A stretch of 64,000 bases of DNA from Hedera helix (taxonomy: Eukaryota > Streptophyta > Magnoliopsida > Apiales > Araliaceae), in contig OX359283.1 in the NCBI GenBank assembly GCA_947179155.2, forward strand, positions 10,930,347-10,994,346, written 5' to 3'. Under the pieces are notes generated by a model that saw only the letters and a program-made list of their open reading frames with translations, was not told where the DNA came from and searched no databases. The stretch's first letter is position 1. Each line of letters starts with the position of its first letter. The translations under genes were made by a program, and so were the position numbers. Positions 36,294-48,252 of the stretch are shown here, one piece after another.

Positions 36294-38810
36294 AAAGACA
36301 CTACTAAGAGCTTATTAACTCGAGTACCAAAGGCCACAAAATTAGGCTAGTCAAACTGCTCATATCCATCACATTTTTTAGCTTTAATATCGATGCATCA
36401 TATGACTTAAATACCCAGTTACTTCGTTCAATAGACATTGAAGTAATTATTTATTTTTCCTTTTAATTTTTTTTTCTTGAAATTGCTTGACTCATATATA
36501 GTTTATACTCCATAACTAAGAATTAATGCAAATGTGAAACTACAAAGATGCATATCAATTTTAATTTTATTCAATATAACATTCCAAACTAAGATTTTGT
36601 ATCTAATCAAAGGTTTAAAAGTTTTAAATCTTTTAATCATACTCAAAGTTTTTTGCTCCAAATACAGTTATTAGAATTAATCCAACTCATAAATAGTCAA
36701 ACAAAAATTCCAATTTTTTGATATTTTTTTGTGTTTTTTATTATTAGTTCCTTAAAAAGAATAAATAAATAAATAAAAATTAAATAATAAAAAAGTAATA
36801 CATAAATAAAATTTTGAATAATAAAAATGCAAACCCCCCCCCCCCCCCTAATGCCTAAATCATGCAACTCAATGTATGCAAATGAAGAAATGAGAACAAA
36901 GAAATCAAAGAACTGTATCTCGTATGGTGAGGCATAGTATTGCAAGAAAATATGGTGAAAAAAAAAGCAAATGTACATATTTACAAATTTTAAATATGCG
37001 ATGGTAAATGAATGATGCAATCGAACAAGTGAGTGAATTTTTCATGATTTTTAGGAGGTCTAGGAAACTAAAAATAGTCAGAATTTTCATCAAGATTATA
37101 CTTAAAGTCTACCTTACAAAAACATATAATAACATGTTCAAAGTATGAAAGAATTGGTTCAAATACATGTTCTAATTTGGTTGACTTATGTGTAACGAAT
37201 CGCGATATCTCATTGACCTTATCTAAATATTTAGATTTATCCCATTTTTTATCAAGGTGATTTAAGAAAAAATGTATTAGATCATCTGTAATCATGAGTT
37301 TATTTTCATTCATTTCTTGGGTCATGGACAACTCTTAGATCATGTTTTACTTTTATGGGTTGGCTAGAAAAATCACTATATGGTTTCCTAAGTCTTTCAG
37401 GATATGGAAATGTAGACTTATAGATTTTTTCAATCGACTTAATAAACATGACATGATCAATTTTAGACATAAAATCATAATTTTTAGAATTCTTAAATTG
37501 GCTTGACTCAAATTGTGAAAAATTGGATACGAGATTTTTATTTTTCTAATCATTTTCACAACTATTATGATTTTCTAGATTAAGCTCAAACTACTCATCT
37601 CTTGTTCATTTATTATGGTAGCTAACCGACTTATTTGAATTTCTAGATGAGATATAGCTTAATTAATGTTTTGCATTAATGCTTCTATAGTTTTCTCTAA
37701 GGTGCTTAATCTTTCTTCTTCTTCAATTGAAAATTCTTGTGCATATTGAGGTTTTGTATTCGAGTATGAATAGGAAAATGAATGTAAATACGGATTTTGG
37801 TAAATTATAAAAAATTGATTTACTTGGTATGCATAAATTTTTTCATAAGATTCTTGGTTCCAAAAAAAATTATTATTCCAACCAATGTAAGAGTCCATGT
37901 TTCAAAAATCACTAGACAAATAAGCAACTAACCATAAAAGTCACACAAAAATAAATAAATAAATAATAAAATCCTAACTTTATGGTCAACCTAAATAAAA
38001 TCTAGACAACTTCTAACTCTGCTAAGTTACACATTAAGGTCTACCAAATTTAAATTTAATCACACCACTAGCTTGGTAAGTGTAAGAACGGTAGGAGTCT
38101 TTCCATCGGTACGACGACTAATTGAATAACCACACGCACTTGAGGTGTTTGCCTTTTGAACTAGTTGCCTAGACACTAGTAGTTTGATTAATTTAAAATT
38201 TAGCCTCCTCTTGGAGTCTCTTGCCCTAATTGAGCTCGAGATTCCTATGGGCTAATGTCTACATATTTTATTTAGTCAAGATTATGCAAAATACAAGTTG
38301 GTTTGTTTGTGGGCCAAGCAAGGGTAATGAAATCAGCACCTTATCTTTTTAAGGTTTTTGCTCTTTATGTTAGATTAACAGATGAAAATGCACAATTAAA
38401 TAAAATGTCCTAAAACTATGTGAATTACGAAAGAAGGAAAAATTTGACGTGCTTTAATCCTTCAACAATCACCATAGTTTATATTTAACAAAAAAAAAAA
38501 ACAAAAAAAAACCCTAAACAGGATGTGCTCTACGTGAATGAATGCATGAATGCGGCAATAAGTTTTTAAATAATAAAAAAAACTAAAAATAATAATAAAC
38601 TAAACTACAATTTTTTTGTTTTATTTTTGTATTTCAAAAATAAGGAGATATTAAGTACTAGGAAAAATGTAATAACAAAATCTTTATCTTTTCGCTCCTT
38701 CGATCCGCTACGATAATCCTGGATTTTTTTATTAAAAAAATAAAAATAAAAATATTAGTGATAAAAACTAATTCGAAGAAATAAAAATCAAGGAATAAAA
38801 AATTAAATTT
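36294..38810 (-). mobile_element. 5' internal region of family C (leader and gag part)
   Basis: This lies between the D LTR and the C PBS remnant. On the minus strand it runs from the leader (38810 leftwards) into gag remnants (37898-37350) and then unrecognised frames (37331-37068 and 37020-36697). A run of 15 cytosines lies at 36834-36848. Protease, reverse transcriptase and integrase are not visible, so most of pol is missing. Confidence 0.5.
37350..37898 (-). pseudogene. Tat/Athila-type gag remnant
   Basis: On the minus strand a frame opens at 37898 (MDSYIGWNNNFFWNQ) and reaches EEEERLSTLEKTIEALMQNIN. After a stop the same frame continues SHLEIQISRLATIINEQE. This matches the coiled-coil segment LE.QI.QLA..I, which is characteristic of Tat/Athila gag C-termini. 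Further on, a shifted frame near 37400 encodes STFPYPERLRKP, resembling the FP.RL motif that follows gag in these elements. Several stops and shifts make it dead. Confidence 0.55.
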
Positions 38811-38830
38811 ACTTCTCGGTAATGGTGCTA
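38811..38830 (-). other. Decayed primer-binding-site region of family C
   Basis: On the minus strand it reads TAGCACCATTACCGAGAAGT just after the LTR end. The form I recall after Tat/Athila LTRs is TGGCGCCGTTGCCGGGGAA. The differences are mostly G-to-A, as expected from deamination of methylated cytosines on the opposite strand. Confidence 0.5.
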
Positions 38831-38836
38831 AAAACT

Positions 38837-39556
38837 TGATATGATAAAATTATGTACTACAAGTGTACAATATCTATTGTAGAGCTGACAAGTATGGGTC
38901 GAACCACAGAGACTAGATTAATTTCAATGTATACTTAATATATCATGCGAATTAAAAATAAAGATTAAAAATTACTTAACTACAATTAAACTAATTAGAA
39001 CATAAAAACAAATAATAAGGAAGTAATCTAGGAATCCGAATTCAGTAAATAATAAACATAATAAATAATCTAATCTATTATATTTTTATAACTCAAATTA
39101 CGCCACTGATTTGGTGTACATAATTCAACAAATAAATCAATTATGTCCAATTAAAATTAATTATGATTTTGATCTTCCTTCCCTTTAATTTAATAATTTT
39201 ATAATTAACTTAGGTAAGCATAGACTATATAAATTTAAGGATTAACTATAACCTATCAAAACTTTTACGAGTAAGCATTGATTATGAAAAACTTATATAT
39301 TAACAATAATCTATCAAAAGCTCTTCATTAATTTAAAATCACATAAAAGCTATAAAACGAAGGTATTTCAATACCGAAACATGAAGGAGGAACCATTTAA
39401 ATATTAAAAAATAAATAATAGAAGAGATAGAAAATATTATCATGAATAATTTTTTAATTGCATCTTCATCCTAGATCTTAAAAAAAATTAGCTAGACATT
39501 AAAATAAATAAGATCACGAAAAAAAGTATAAGAAAAACATCCCTTTATTTAAAATA
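38837..39556 (-). mobile_element. 5' LTR of family C, truncated
   Basis: It aligns with the 3' LTR (5896-7615) from its terminal TATCA end through GACAAGTATGGGTCGAACCA and on to the TTTATTTAAAAT near 39556, where homology stops. The missing outer part corresponds to roughly 430 bp of the 3' copy. The truncation coincides with the start of an unrelated segment that begins TGTGATAACTCG. Confidence 0.6.
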
Positions 39557-40080
39557 TGTGATAACTCGTATATTTATGAGGCTGATAAAGATGATCTTAA
39601 ATAACTAATATGATTATGGAATGTAATAATCCTTAGATAAGGAAGTGGAAAATAACTACAGTAAGAAGGAGGCTTGTAATGTTATCGAATGTGATTAAAG
39701 ACTACGATATAAAAACCTAGTGTTAGTAAATTGATAGATGATTAGTACAAGGTGTTAGATTTCTATTATTAAACAAAAACAAAGATGATCAAACACAAAT
39801 GATAGAGATGTTGAAGAGAAAAAATAAAAAGATTTTAATAAATGAAGTCTTATGACTAGAAAGAAAATGGCTATAACATAAGCTATAGAGATTACGATTA
39901 TTCGTATATATGTTAAGTCTGACCTTTTCATGGATGAAAAGGGAGAAAACGAAAGAATGATCTATAGACATAGGCCCTAAAGGACAGAGATAAAGAAACA
40001 AGTATATGGAGTGTTAGGATCGGATGAAGGTAGGTTGTAATGTGTCTAAATTGATGAAGATCTAGACTAAGAAATGTAGT
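39557..40080. other. Unclassified segment G (continues at 44702)
   Basis: AT-rich DNA beginning TGTGATAACTCG, possibly an LTR start. It is interrupted by the E-family LTR and resumes at 44702-44781. The 70-codon minus frame at 39789-40001 is not recognisable. Confidence 0.35.
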
Positions 40081-41230
40081 TGTGACGACCCCGAATCCGG
40101 GTTCCTTGAACCTCGGATCCTGTTCAACACGAGTACTACCTTTTCCTTATTGTTTATGAATTACAACAATATAATAATTGGTAAATAACCATTTATTTAC
40201 AATTTTACAACATCTCTTTCTATTCCAGAATCGCAATCTTTATACATTCCTAGTATGTCTCAATATCATACATGATATGACATTCTATTACAATCAAATT
40301 GAGTATTTAACACTCATATAATATACCAACTAAGTATTATACTACACAATCATTTATCTATCCAATTCGGACTGATATCTACAACAAATATTTAGATCTT
40401 CAGTGAAAGTAATATGTTTTTCTGTTCCTTGATCTTTATCGAGAACTTCAAATAATTTGCACTATCTGAAAATGTTGATTTATGCAAGAGTGAGCACGAC
40501 GGCTCAGCAAGTCTAACAGATAGCACATAACACATAGTTCATGTTTATACATGCTTCTCATGCTTCATGCATTACATTATATGAATGCATTATGCTTCTC
40601 ATGCTTTGCATTTATTCATGCAACATATTGATCATGCATTAAAATGAATACATGACACACAGTTCAACTTATTCAATTAATTCAGGCTTTCTATCATATA
40701 GAATCAACACACCTCATATGGTTTCACAAAAACATATTTAATTCAAATTCTCACATGCTTCAAGTGCACACACAACAGTTATACACATAGCAACAATATC
40801 TGAAAAATTTGCCTGGTTCGCTTCTACCAGTTATGCTTATTTGCGTCTTTCGTTTAACCTACAATTTATATAGGAAATTGACATAATCATTAGATGCAAT
40901 GACTATTACTTAGCCTTTATATAAGACTCTAACTTTAAATTATTAACTTTTAAGATATCCGACAAACGAACCCTTAAGTTCCGGACAAAACCCTAGCCCA
41001 ACCCCAGTTGGACATGTCGGGTATGCTCATCTAACTTACACCTTCACTACACGTTCTTCGTACGACTTACTTTTAATAAGTTGTCAAAAATTTAGTCACG
41101 AATTGACTATTTACATCTGTTTAATTTAATTAAACATTCTTCTTTTTCATAACTTAATGATTCGGACATTTAATAATGTACCAAATACCTCAAAATAATA
41201 TCTACCCTTGATAATATACAACTACATTCA

Positions 41231-42045
41231 AATATTATTAATCATTTAATAATATTATAATCACTTATTAATATTATTAATTATTTAATAATATTTTAAT
41301 CACTTCTTAATATTATTAATCATTTAATAATATTTTAATCACATATTAATATTATTAATCATTTAATAATATCTTAATCACATATTAATATTATTAATCA
41401 TTTAATAATATTTTAATCACTTGCAAATATTATTAACCATTTGATAATATTTTAGTCTCTTATTAATATTATTAACCATTTAATAATATTTTAATCACTT
41501 CTTAATATTATTAATTATTTAATAATTTTTTAATCACTTACTAATATTATTCACCCTTTAATAATATTTTAATCACTTATTAATATTATTAATTATTTAA
41601 TAATATTTTAATCACTTCTTAATATTATTAATCATTTAATAATATTTTAATCACTTACTAATATTATTCACTATTTAATAATATTTTATTCACCTTTTAA
41701 TATTATTAACTATTTAATAATATTTTAATCATTTATTAATATTATTAACCATTTAACAATATTTTAATCACTTAATAATATTATTAACCATTTAATAATA
41801 TTTTATTCACTTCTTCATATTATTAACCATTTAATAATATTTTAATCATTTATTAATATTATTAACCATTTAATAATATTTTAATCACATATTAATATTA
41901 TTAATCATTTAATAATATTTTAATCTCTTATTAATATTATTAACCATGTAATGATATTTTAATCATTTACAATTGTTATTCATCAGTCAATAACTTTTTA
42001 ATCATATACTAATATTATTGATCATTTAATAATATTTTAATAATC
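41231..42045. repeat. 39-bp hairpin tandem array (about 21 units) in the E LTR
   Basis: About 21 units, each built as AATATTATTAA, three bases (often TCA or CCA), TTTAATAATATT, then TTAATCAC and a short variable end. The two long parts are reverse complements, so every unit is a near-perfect palindrome. The array is almost pure AT except for the CAC of each unit. Confidence 0.9.
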
Positions 42046-42281
42046 TTTAAATAATAGCAATAGTTAACTTTTTAATTGTGTTAAGTTTAGTCTTTATGTT
42101 AAATATTTAGCTACCAATTAGTAACTAATAAACTTCATATATTGGTTTAGTATTTAAACTATTCATTTTACACTTATTTCAACTTAAATTTTCATTAAAA
42201 ACTCGACCCGGACTGACCCGACCCGACCCGGACCGAACCGAACTGACCCGACCAAAAAAACTTGGACATTTTGCTTTGAAT

Positions 42282-42320
42282 GCCCCGGCGCTCAACCTAG
42301 GCCATTCTGGGCGCCGGGGC
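42282..42320. repeat. GC-rich inverted repeat in the E LTR
   Basis: GCCCCGGCGC (42282-42291) and its exact reverse complement GCGCCGGGGC (42311-42320) flank 19 bases. The same decamer occurs twice as a direct repeat in the D LTR. Confidence 0.85.
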
Positions 42321-44701
42321 GTCCAAAACAGAAGACAAAAGCCCTAAATGGGTTGTCCGACCTCCAGTCACTCCGACAGCCATAACTTATTCATTTTTAA
42401 ACATTTTGGGGTGATTCTTGATTCCATTATCATCAAAATGTCCCCCTCTACAACTTCTATTTAGATCACAAATCCAAATTCCAAACGGAAGTGGACTAAA
42501 AACTGCTCACAAGGACAAAGTGAAAACTAAAATCACAAATCCTTATGGTTTGAACTTGAATAAAATAAACTCTACACATCCAAATGACACCAACTTAGTG
42601 TTGTTATCTTCCTAACTTCCTGTTTTACAACATTTCATGGTTCAATCATATTTTTGAAAATGTTTGACACAAAATTTAAAGATCGAACCACTTAGGGTTT
42701 TACTGGACTTTCCTTCTAATTCTTTGCGTACCACCCATACAAATACATGTATTAGCTATATCAAACGATGAATATACCTATATATCATAGTTTTAGACTT
42801 CTAAATCATCAAAATAACTTTTGATAGGTTAAAAATACATTTTAACCGTTCAAATCATATCTAAACTATAAAAATGAACTAAAGAAGGTTTAGAGCACTT
42901 TTTAACCTTTTATACATGGATGCTCTCCTTCATCTTGACTTGATCTTGGCTTGTGACTCCCTCTTGTCCATTCTCTAGCAAATTTTCTTGGTAGATCATC
43001 AATCTCATAAGAGTAACTCTCTATATCTCTCAAGAAGCTTTCCCTTTTTCTCTTTAGAAAATGCTACAAATGACCAACCAACCTCACCAATGAGTGGAAC
43101 ACTTCTATTTATAGCACAATGTTAATCCTTCATTAACCTCCTAATCAACTAGTGTTGGTAAAATTAGGAGCTTAAACTAGATTACTATTGCATGGAATGA
43201 CTACCATGAATGACCATTGGTGTGACATCCATCAAGGTTGCTTGTAAGCAACTTTTGGAGTCTAATTGAAGCCATAGGAAGTTCACACTCAACATTTCCA
43301 TGTGGGGCCCCCTCAAAATTCGGGATTTGCAATTTATTACACCAATTTGGCTTTATTTTTATGTCCTATATCATTATATAAGTATCTATATATATATACA
43401 CCAATATATGTATACATATTCACCTATACTTGTACATTGGACTCCACTTTGGACCTTAGAATTAAATATATTGGGCTCATTCATTTTATTTGATTGGGCT
43501 CAATTTAATTATTCTATTGGGCTAACAAATAAATAACATATGTTACATTTAATTAAAACAAGCATTGAGCTTGATTAATTATAACTTGAATCAAGACTTA
43601 ATTAAATACATGAACTACTAGGTTAATTAATTTGACCTAGTTTAATACCTCATTTGGACTTATATCATAGTCCAATTAGACTTGCATTAAATTATTCTAC
43701 CACATTGAGTTACATAATTAACTTCTCCATAGTTAATTCTCAACACTACCTTCCTTTCTCTATCAATTAACTAATGTTTGGTTAATTCTCTCTCTTGTCT
43801 ACTAACTAGGGTTATTCAATTAACCATACATTAGTTAATTCTCTACACTCAATCAATACTTAAAAAATATTCTCCCAACACATTGACCATCATTTGACTT
43901 TAATGTGTTTGGGCTACATGGATTACTTTGCATTAGGCTCTCTTATTTAATTACTTGGGCTACCCAACACAATTCACACATCTTCTATAACTTGGGCTAG
44001 GTAATTTATTTAATTGGACTTCCACCAAATTATATACAATACTTGCCAACATTAATTAATTGGACTTATATTAATTACCTCTTGGACTATTAATCAACAT
44101 AACATTTGGGCTTATTATTTAATTACCCACTTCATACCAATATTCTCATATTGGGCTAACATCTATAATCCTTTTGGGCTAGTCCACTAGTAGTAATTAA
44201 ATTACTTGGACTCTATACCACAACTTAATAATTAAGTTAATTACTTAATCAATTAACTTCTTAATATTATCGTTCTAGACCAACTTTCTAGTTTTTATAT
44301 AACTTTAACTCTTAACTAATATAATTAACATAATTAATTATATTTCATGACTTTCCTTCTTACTTCATATTTAAACTAATTAATTTATTAGTTTTATTGA
44401 GTATTAATTTACTCATCTTCTTGTTTGGCTAACAAACACAACTCTAGGAATATATAACTATGTATATATATATCCTTATAACCGTCTTCACTTCTCAAAT
44501 GAATTTATTTCCTTAATAAATTCTCTATATGCATCATTACAATATTCTCACATTTAATTTCTAACAAATAAATTATGTTAAAAAAAATGTTCATCCAAAT
44601 TCTACACATCTCACTTCTCAAACTCTAGGTTTTAAACCATAACCTTTAATTGATTATTTTAAATCTTATTTACAATTCTTGTAAATATCTGGGATATTAC
44701 A

Positions 44702-44781
44702 GTAGTAGCATAAAATTGTGTAGAAATATAGACTAGTGAGCCAAAGGTTATGGAGGTCAATAATACCGAGTAGAGTAGTTG
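44702..44781. other. Segment G, right part
   Basis: Short continuation of the DNA that received the E-family LTR. It starts with the TSD GTAGT and ends where B copy 2 begins. Confidence 0.35.
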
Positions 44782-46290
44782 ATGATTCGTTTTTATTCCT
44801 ATTTATTGAATACTCTTGGATTTGATAATTTGTGAATTCTTTAGCATTTTTAGTTAGTTTTTATGTGTTTGTCGGAAGTTATGTATTATATTACTTCTAA
44901 GTGTTTTAAGTTAATAGTTTAATGTGTTTTAATTTTATTATTGTAGGATGTGTTATTGTATTACTTTTATGTGTTATTCCTTTATTTTGTAGGAATTAGA
45001 ATAAGGGTTATGTGGATCAAAGCTTGGAGTTGCCATATTTGGATTTTCAACTTGGCATTTACAAAATAGTCACTTCAGGCCTAATTTTGACCTTTATCCA
45101 TCCAATATCTCTTGATTCTTAAAATATGAAAGTTATAAATCTACTTCTCAACTTTTTAAAATATCTTGAATCACCTCAATTAGAGTTCGGACGAGAGAGT
45201 TATGCCTAGAAAATGAAGTGATGCTGAAGTAGTCACTATTCCAGTACTGCAACTCCCATTTCTAGCATTGTAGCGCTAGTATGAAGAAGAAACAAGTAGT
45301 AAGCAGCAGCGCCATAGCGGTACCCTGTAGCGCCACGGCAGTGCACTGTTCCAGTGCGTAGATTCAGCTTTTAAAAGGATTTTTACAGCCCTAAATAAAA
45401 AAAATTATTTGGGCGGCGGCTGGAACTCAGAAATGGGTCTCCAGTGTAACGATTTCAACACAATTGAAGTTAAGGATTGAAGGATAGCTTGGGAGAATGG
45501 ATATTACTTGCTTTGATTTGTATCTTCTCTTTCTTCTTTCCTTTAATTTGTTTTCATTGATGATTGACTAATTTTTAGAACTCCGGAGGCTTGATTCATA
45601 TAATATTTTTGTCATTGCTTGGTGTATTGATTATTGTATTGAATAATTTATCCATGAACTATGTTTTATTCAATTGAATGTTGCTTTATTCTCTTGTTAT
45701 GGGTTGTTATATAACCCTTGATTTTTATGGAACCCATTGTATTTTTTGAGTTGAATCTCTCTCCTTATGGTTATGGTAGATAAACCTCATAGTGGGGTGG
45801 CTTAATCCTAGTTAGTTGAACTTCATTCATGGTAGTATTGCATTTTCCACGCTAAGTGTTCGATAAAATGTCTAAGTGAAATTTATTTTGTCTTAGGCAT
45901 ATTTTTGTGATTCGTAACCTTGGGGCTTTTGTATCTTGGAGTCATAGGGTTGTTTCTACTTGTCTAATTAATAAAAGGGATAATGTATGAGATTTAAATG
46001 ATGTGTTGGGAGAAATTGGGATAACAAGACTTTGTAGAAATACTAAGGGTGGCTTGTGCAAGCATTGGTGTAACATTGGTGGCCTCGATAATCTGATTTC
46101 GCTCAATGACATTGGGGGAAAAGGTCAATCTTAGGTTTTATACTTGTCGTTTAAATTCTTGTCGTTCAATTAAGATTTGACTAGATAGAATTTGTACTTG
46201 GATGCCGTTAAAAGTAATTTCTCGTGGGATCGATACTTTACTTTCACTTTATTACTTGTTGACCGTGTATGCTTGCACATTATTCATTCA
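44782..46290 (+). mobile_element. B-family LTR, copy 2
   Basis: It aligns with B copies 1 and 3: a TGATTCG start, AAGTGTTTTA, TAGGAATTAGAATAA, the CTTCAGGCCTAATTTTGACC block, an AGCGC-rich patch (45255-45350), and the tail CGTGGGATCGATACTTTAC followed by TTGTTGACCGTGTATGC. That tail is the typical 3' end of Tat/Athila-type LTRs. I found no TSD, and the 3' end is approximate. Confidence 0.6.
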
Positions 46291-48157
46291 AACGAATTTG
46301 AGATCGGAATTTAACTAATAAATAAAATATAAATAAACTGTTCCAATTTTGACTAATAATAGTATAAGTTAAAGTTGTGTATAAGTGTATGAGACACAAA
46401 GATTATAATACCAAAGCATAAACAGGTAACTGTATTCAAATGTTTTAAAATCAGTCTGCTGGTCATGGGTATGTCTTAAACTTTAGTTGGACAACATTTA
46501 TACTATCTTGCATTTTGGAACTTGACATATAACTACTTGGCATCTTTTTGAGACAATGTCATAGCTAAATATGCATATTAAGATCATCTTGATTGACATT
46601 TATCCTTGCTAATGTGCTAAACCATGCTAATAAGAAAATTATAGAGTAACATTAATTGTAAAGTAAAATACTTAGTTGAAGTTTGTAAAGCTATGTAAAT
46701 AGTTAAATAAAACTTCACTATATCAATTCGATATCACATTTATCATCACCTTACTAATATCTCAGATGATCAACTCAATAACACATTTAGCATGCCTTCA
46801 ATAAATTGAAGTTAATTAATCATGTTAAACTTATTTTGACTGTTATGTCCTCTGTCTGAACAATGTTAAACCATGATGATATGATCGATCGAGAAATAAT
46901 CATAGAGCCATGCAAAATTAGTGGAATGCAAAATATGTAAAAAATGGGTACTTCACGATATTAGAAAATTTCATAATCTATGAAAGAATTGTCTGAAAAA
47001 CCTATAATGTGTAAAGGTCAGTTGAAAAAATAATCACTAATCTGTAATTGACTACACAAATTACATTCAAATGGAAACTATCACATATCTTTTAAATATC
47101 ACCTTTTGATTTTCTACAAAACAATCACTAATATTGGGAGTTTCAAAAATTAGATCTCGTCACTTATAAATGCTTGACTGACTTTTCAGCTCACACCCCT
47201 CTATATAACAACTGGTAATCCTTCAAAAGAAATACTCATATCATGAAAACTCTCATCGATCTTCCAAACTTTATAGGAACGATGTTTACTCCCCAAACAT
47301 GCTTAAACATAGTTATACAATCAAGTTTTGTATTGTTTCTATTTGAAGAAAGAACCAATTGAAGCCTTAGAAGAAAGATTAGAAGCATTAAAGTGTTGAT
47401 CACTTATTTTGAACTAGGACATAATATAGAAAAAAGGATTATGGCATAGATCCGAACATGCCAAGTATAATTTCACTAATGTGAAATTCAGATGTTGGTT
47501 CCTAGTCATTTCTGAACTGTTCTATATAGTTCATACTCTTGGGATCAAGTTTCCTCATCACATAGAAGGAGTATTCTCCCATGTTGATGCATCTTATGAT
47601 AATGCAATCAATAGGACTGGAAGGGCTTCAACGGTTATGAGAAGTCCAATCATTAAGAGGGAGGACTGAGTGCTAGAAGGAGGAGAGAGAGAGAGAGAGA
47701 GAAGTGCATGTTGAAGTCTCACCTCTCCTAGATCTAACCTTCAAAGCTCTCGAAATTTGGGTATTCAACAACCTATGTTAAAGACATCATTCCAGATGAT
47801 GTTGACAAAAAGGGGGAGAAGAAATAAAGGAGATAGAGACTCGAAGAACAAGTACAAGGGCTTAGACTAGGGGGGGGGGGAGAGAAAAATAAAATTAGAC
47901 TAGAAATGATGCGATAGTTTCTAGTTGCTTAACATAAGGGGATAAAAGAAATGAATATTTTGAAAATCTTTGTAATCGTTATGTAAATGAAATAAAATTT
48001 TGTTATACAACCTCTCACTGTATGAAATTATTTATATGCATATTTTAAAACTACTTACTATTTGGATGCTTATCTAATTTACGTGTTGATGTGAAATTGT
48101 TCATCAAATTTATGTATTGCAAGAAATAGGGTTTTGTCATAATTAAATAGGGGAGAA
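46291..48157 (+). mobile_element. 3' internal remnant of a second SIRE-like element
   Basis: It ends in the polypurine tract AATAGGGGAGAA (48146-48157), directly before an LTR starting TGTTAGTATAAATGAC. It contains AAAAGGGGGAGAAG near 47808, an 11-G run at 47870-47880 and a (GA)n tract at about 47680-47702. A 62-codon frame at 47481-47669 (KFRCWFLVISELFYIVHTLGI start) may be a tail of an envelope-like protein, but this is weak. The left boundary against B copy 2 is unclear. Confidence 0.45.
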
Positions 48158-48252
48158 TGTTAGTATAAATGACTAATGATTTGATGATGATCGTATAGTT
48201 AAATGTATGATAATTGAATAATGATAATGATTGTATAGTTTAATACATAAAC

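Larger units (their letters stand above)
40081..44701 (-). mobile_element. E-family giant solo LTR (4.6 kb)
   Basis: 4621 bp beginning TGTGACGACCCCG and ending GGGATATTACA. The perfect 5-bp TSD is GTAGT (40076-40080 and 44702-44706). In element sense it starts TGTAATATCCC and ends CGGGGTCGTCACA, similar to family A at its 3' end and to family F at its 5' end. It has no coding frame. It contains the TGAGC stem-loop (40491-40506), a 39-bp tandem array (41231-42045), a GC-rich patch with an ACCCG-rich run (about 42205-42252) and a perfect inverted decamer pair, and many TTGGGCT words between 43470 and 44200. Confidence 0.85.

Noticed and set aside
36697..37331. Minus-strand frames left of the gag remnant as possible protease or reverse transcriptase
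   Set aside because: No DTG/DSG, no YxDD-type motif and no zinc-finger pattern; they are part of the decayed C interior.
41231..42045. CRISPR-like array
   Set aside because: Regular palindromic repeats, but no unique spacers between them, almost pure AT, and inside a plant LTR with TSDs.
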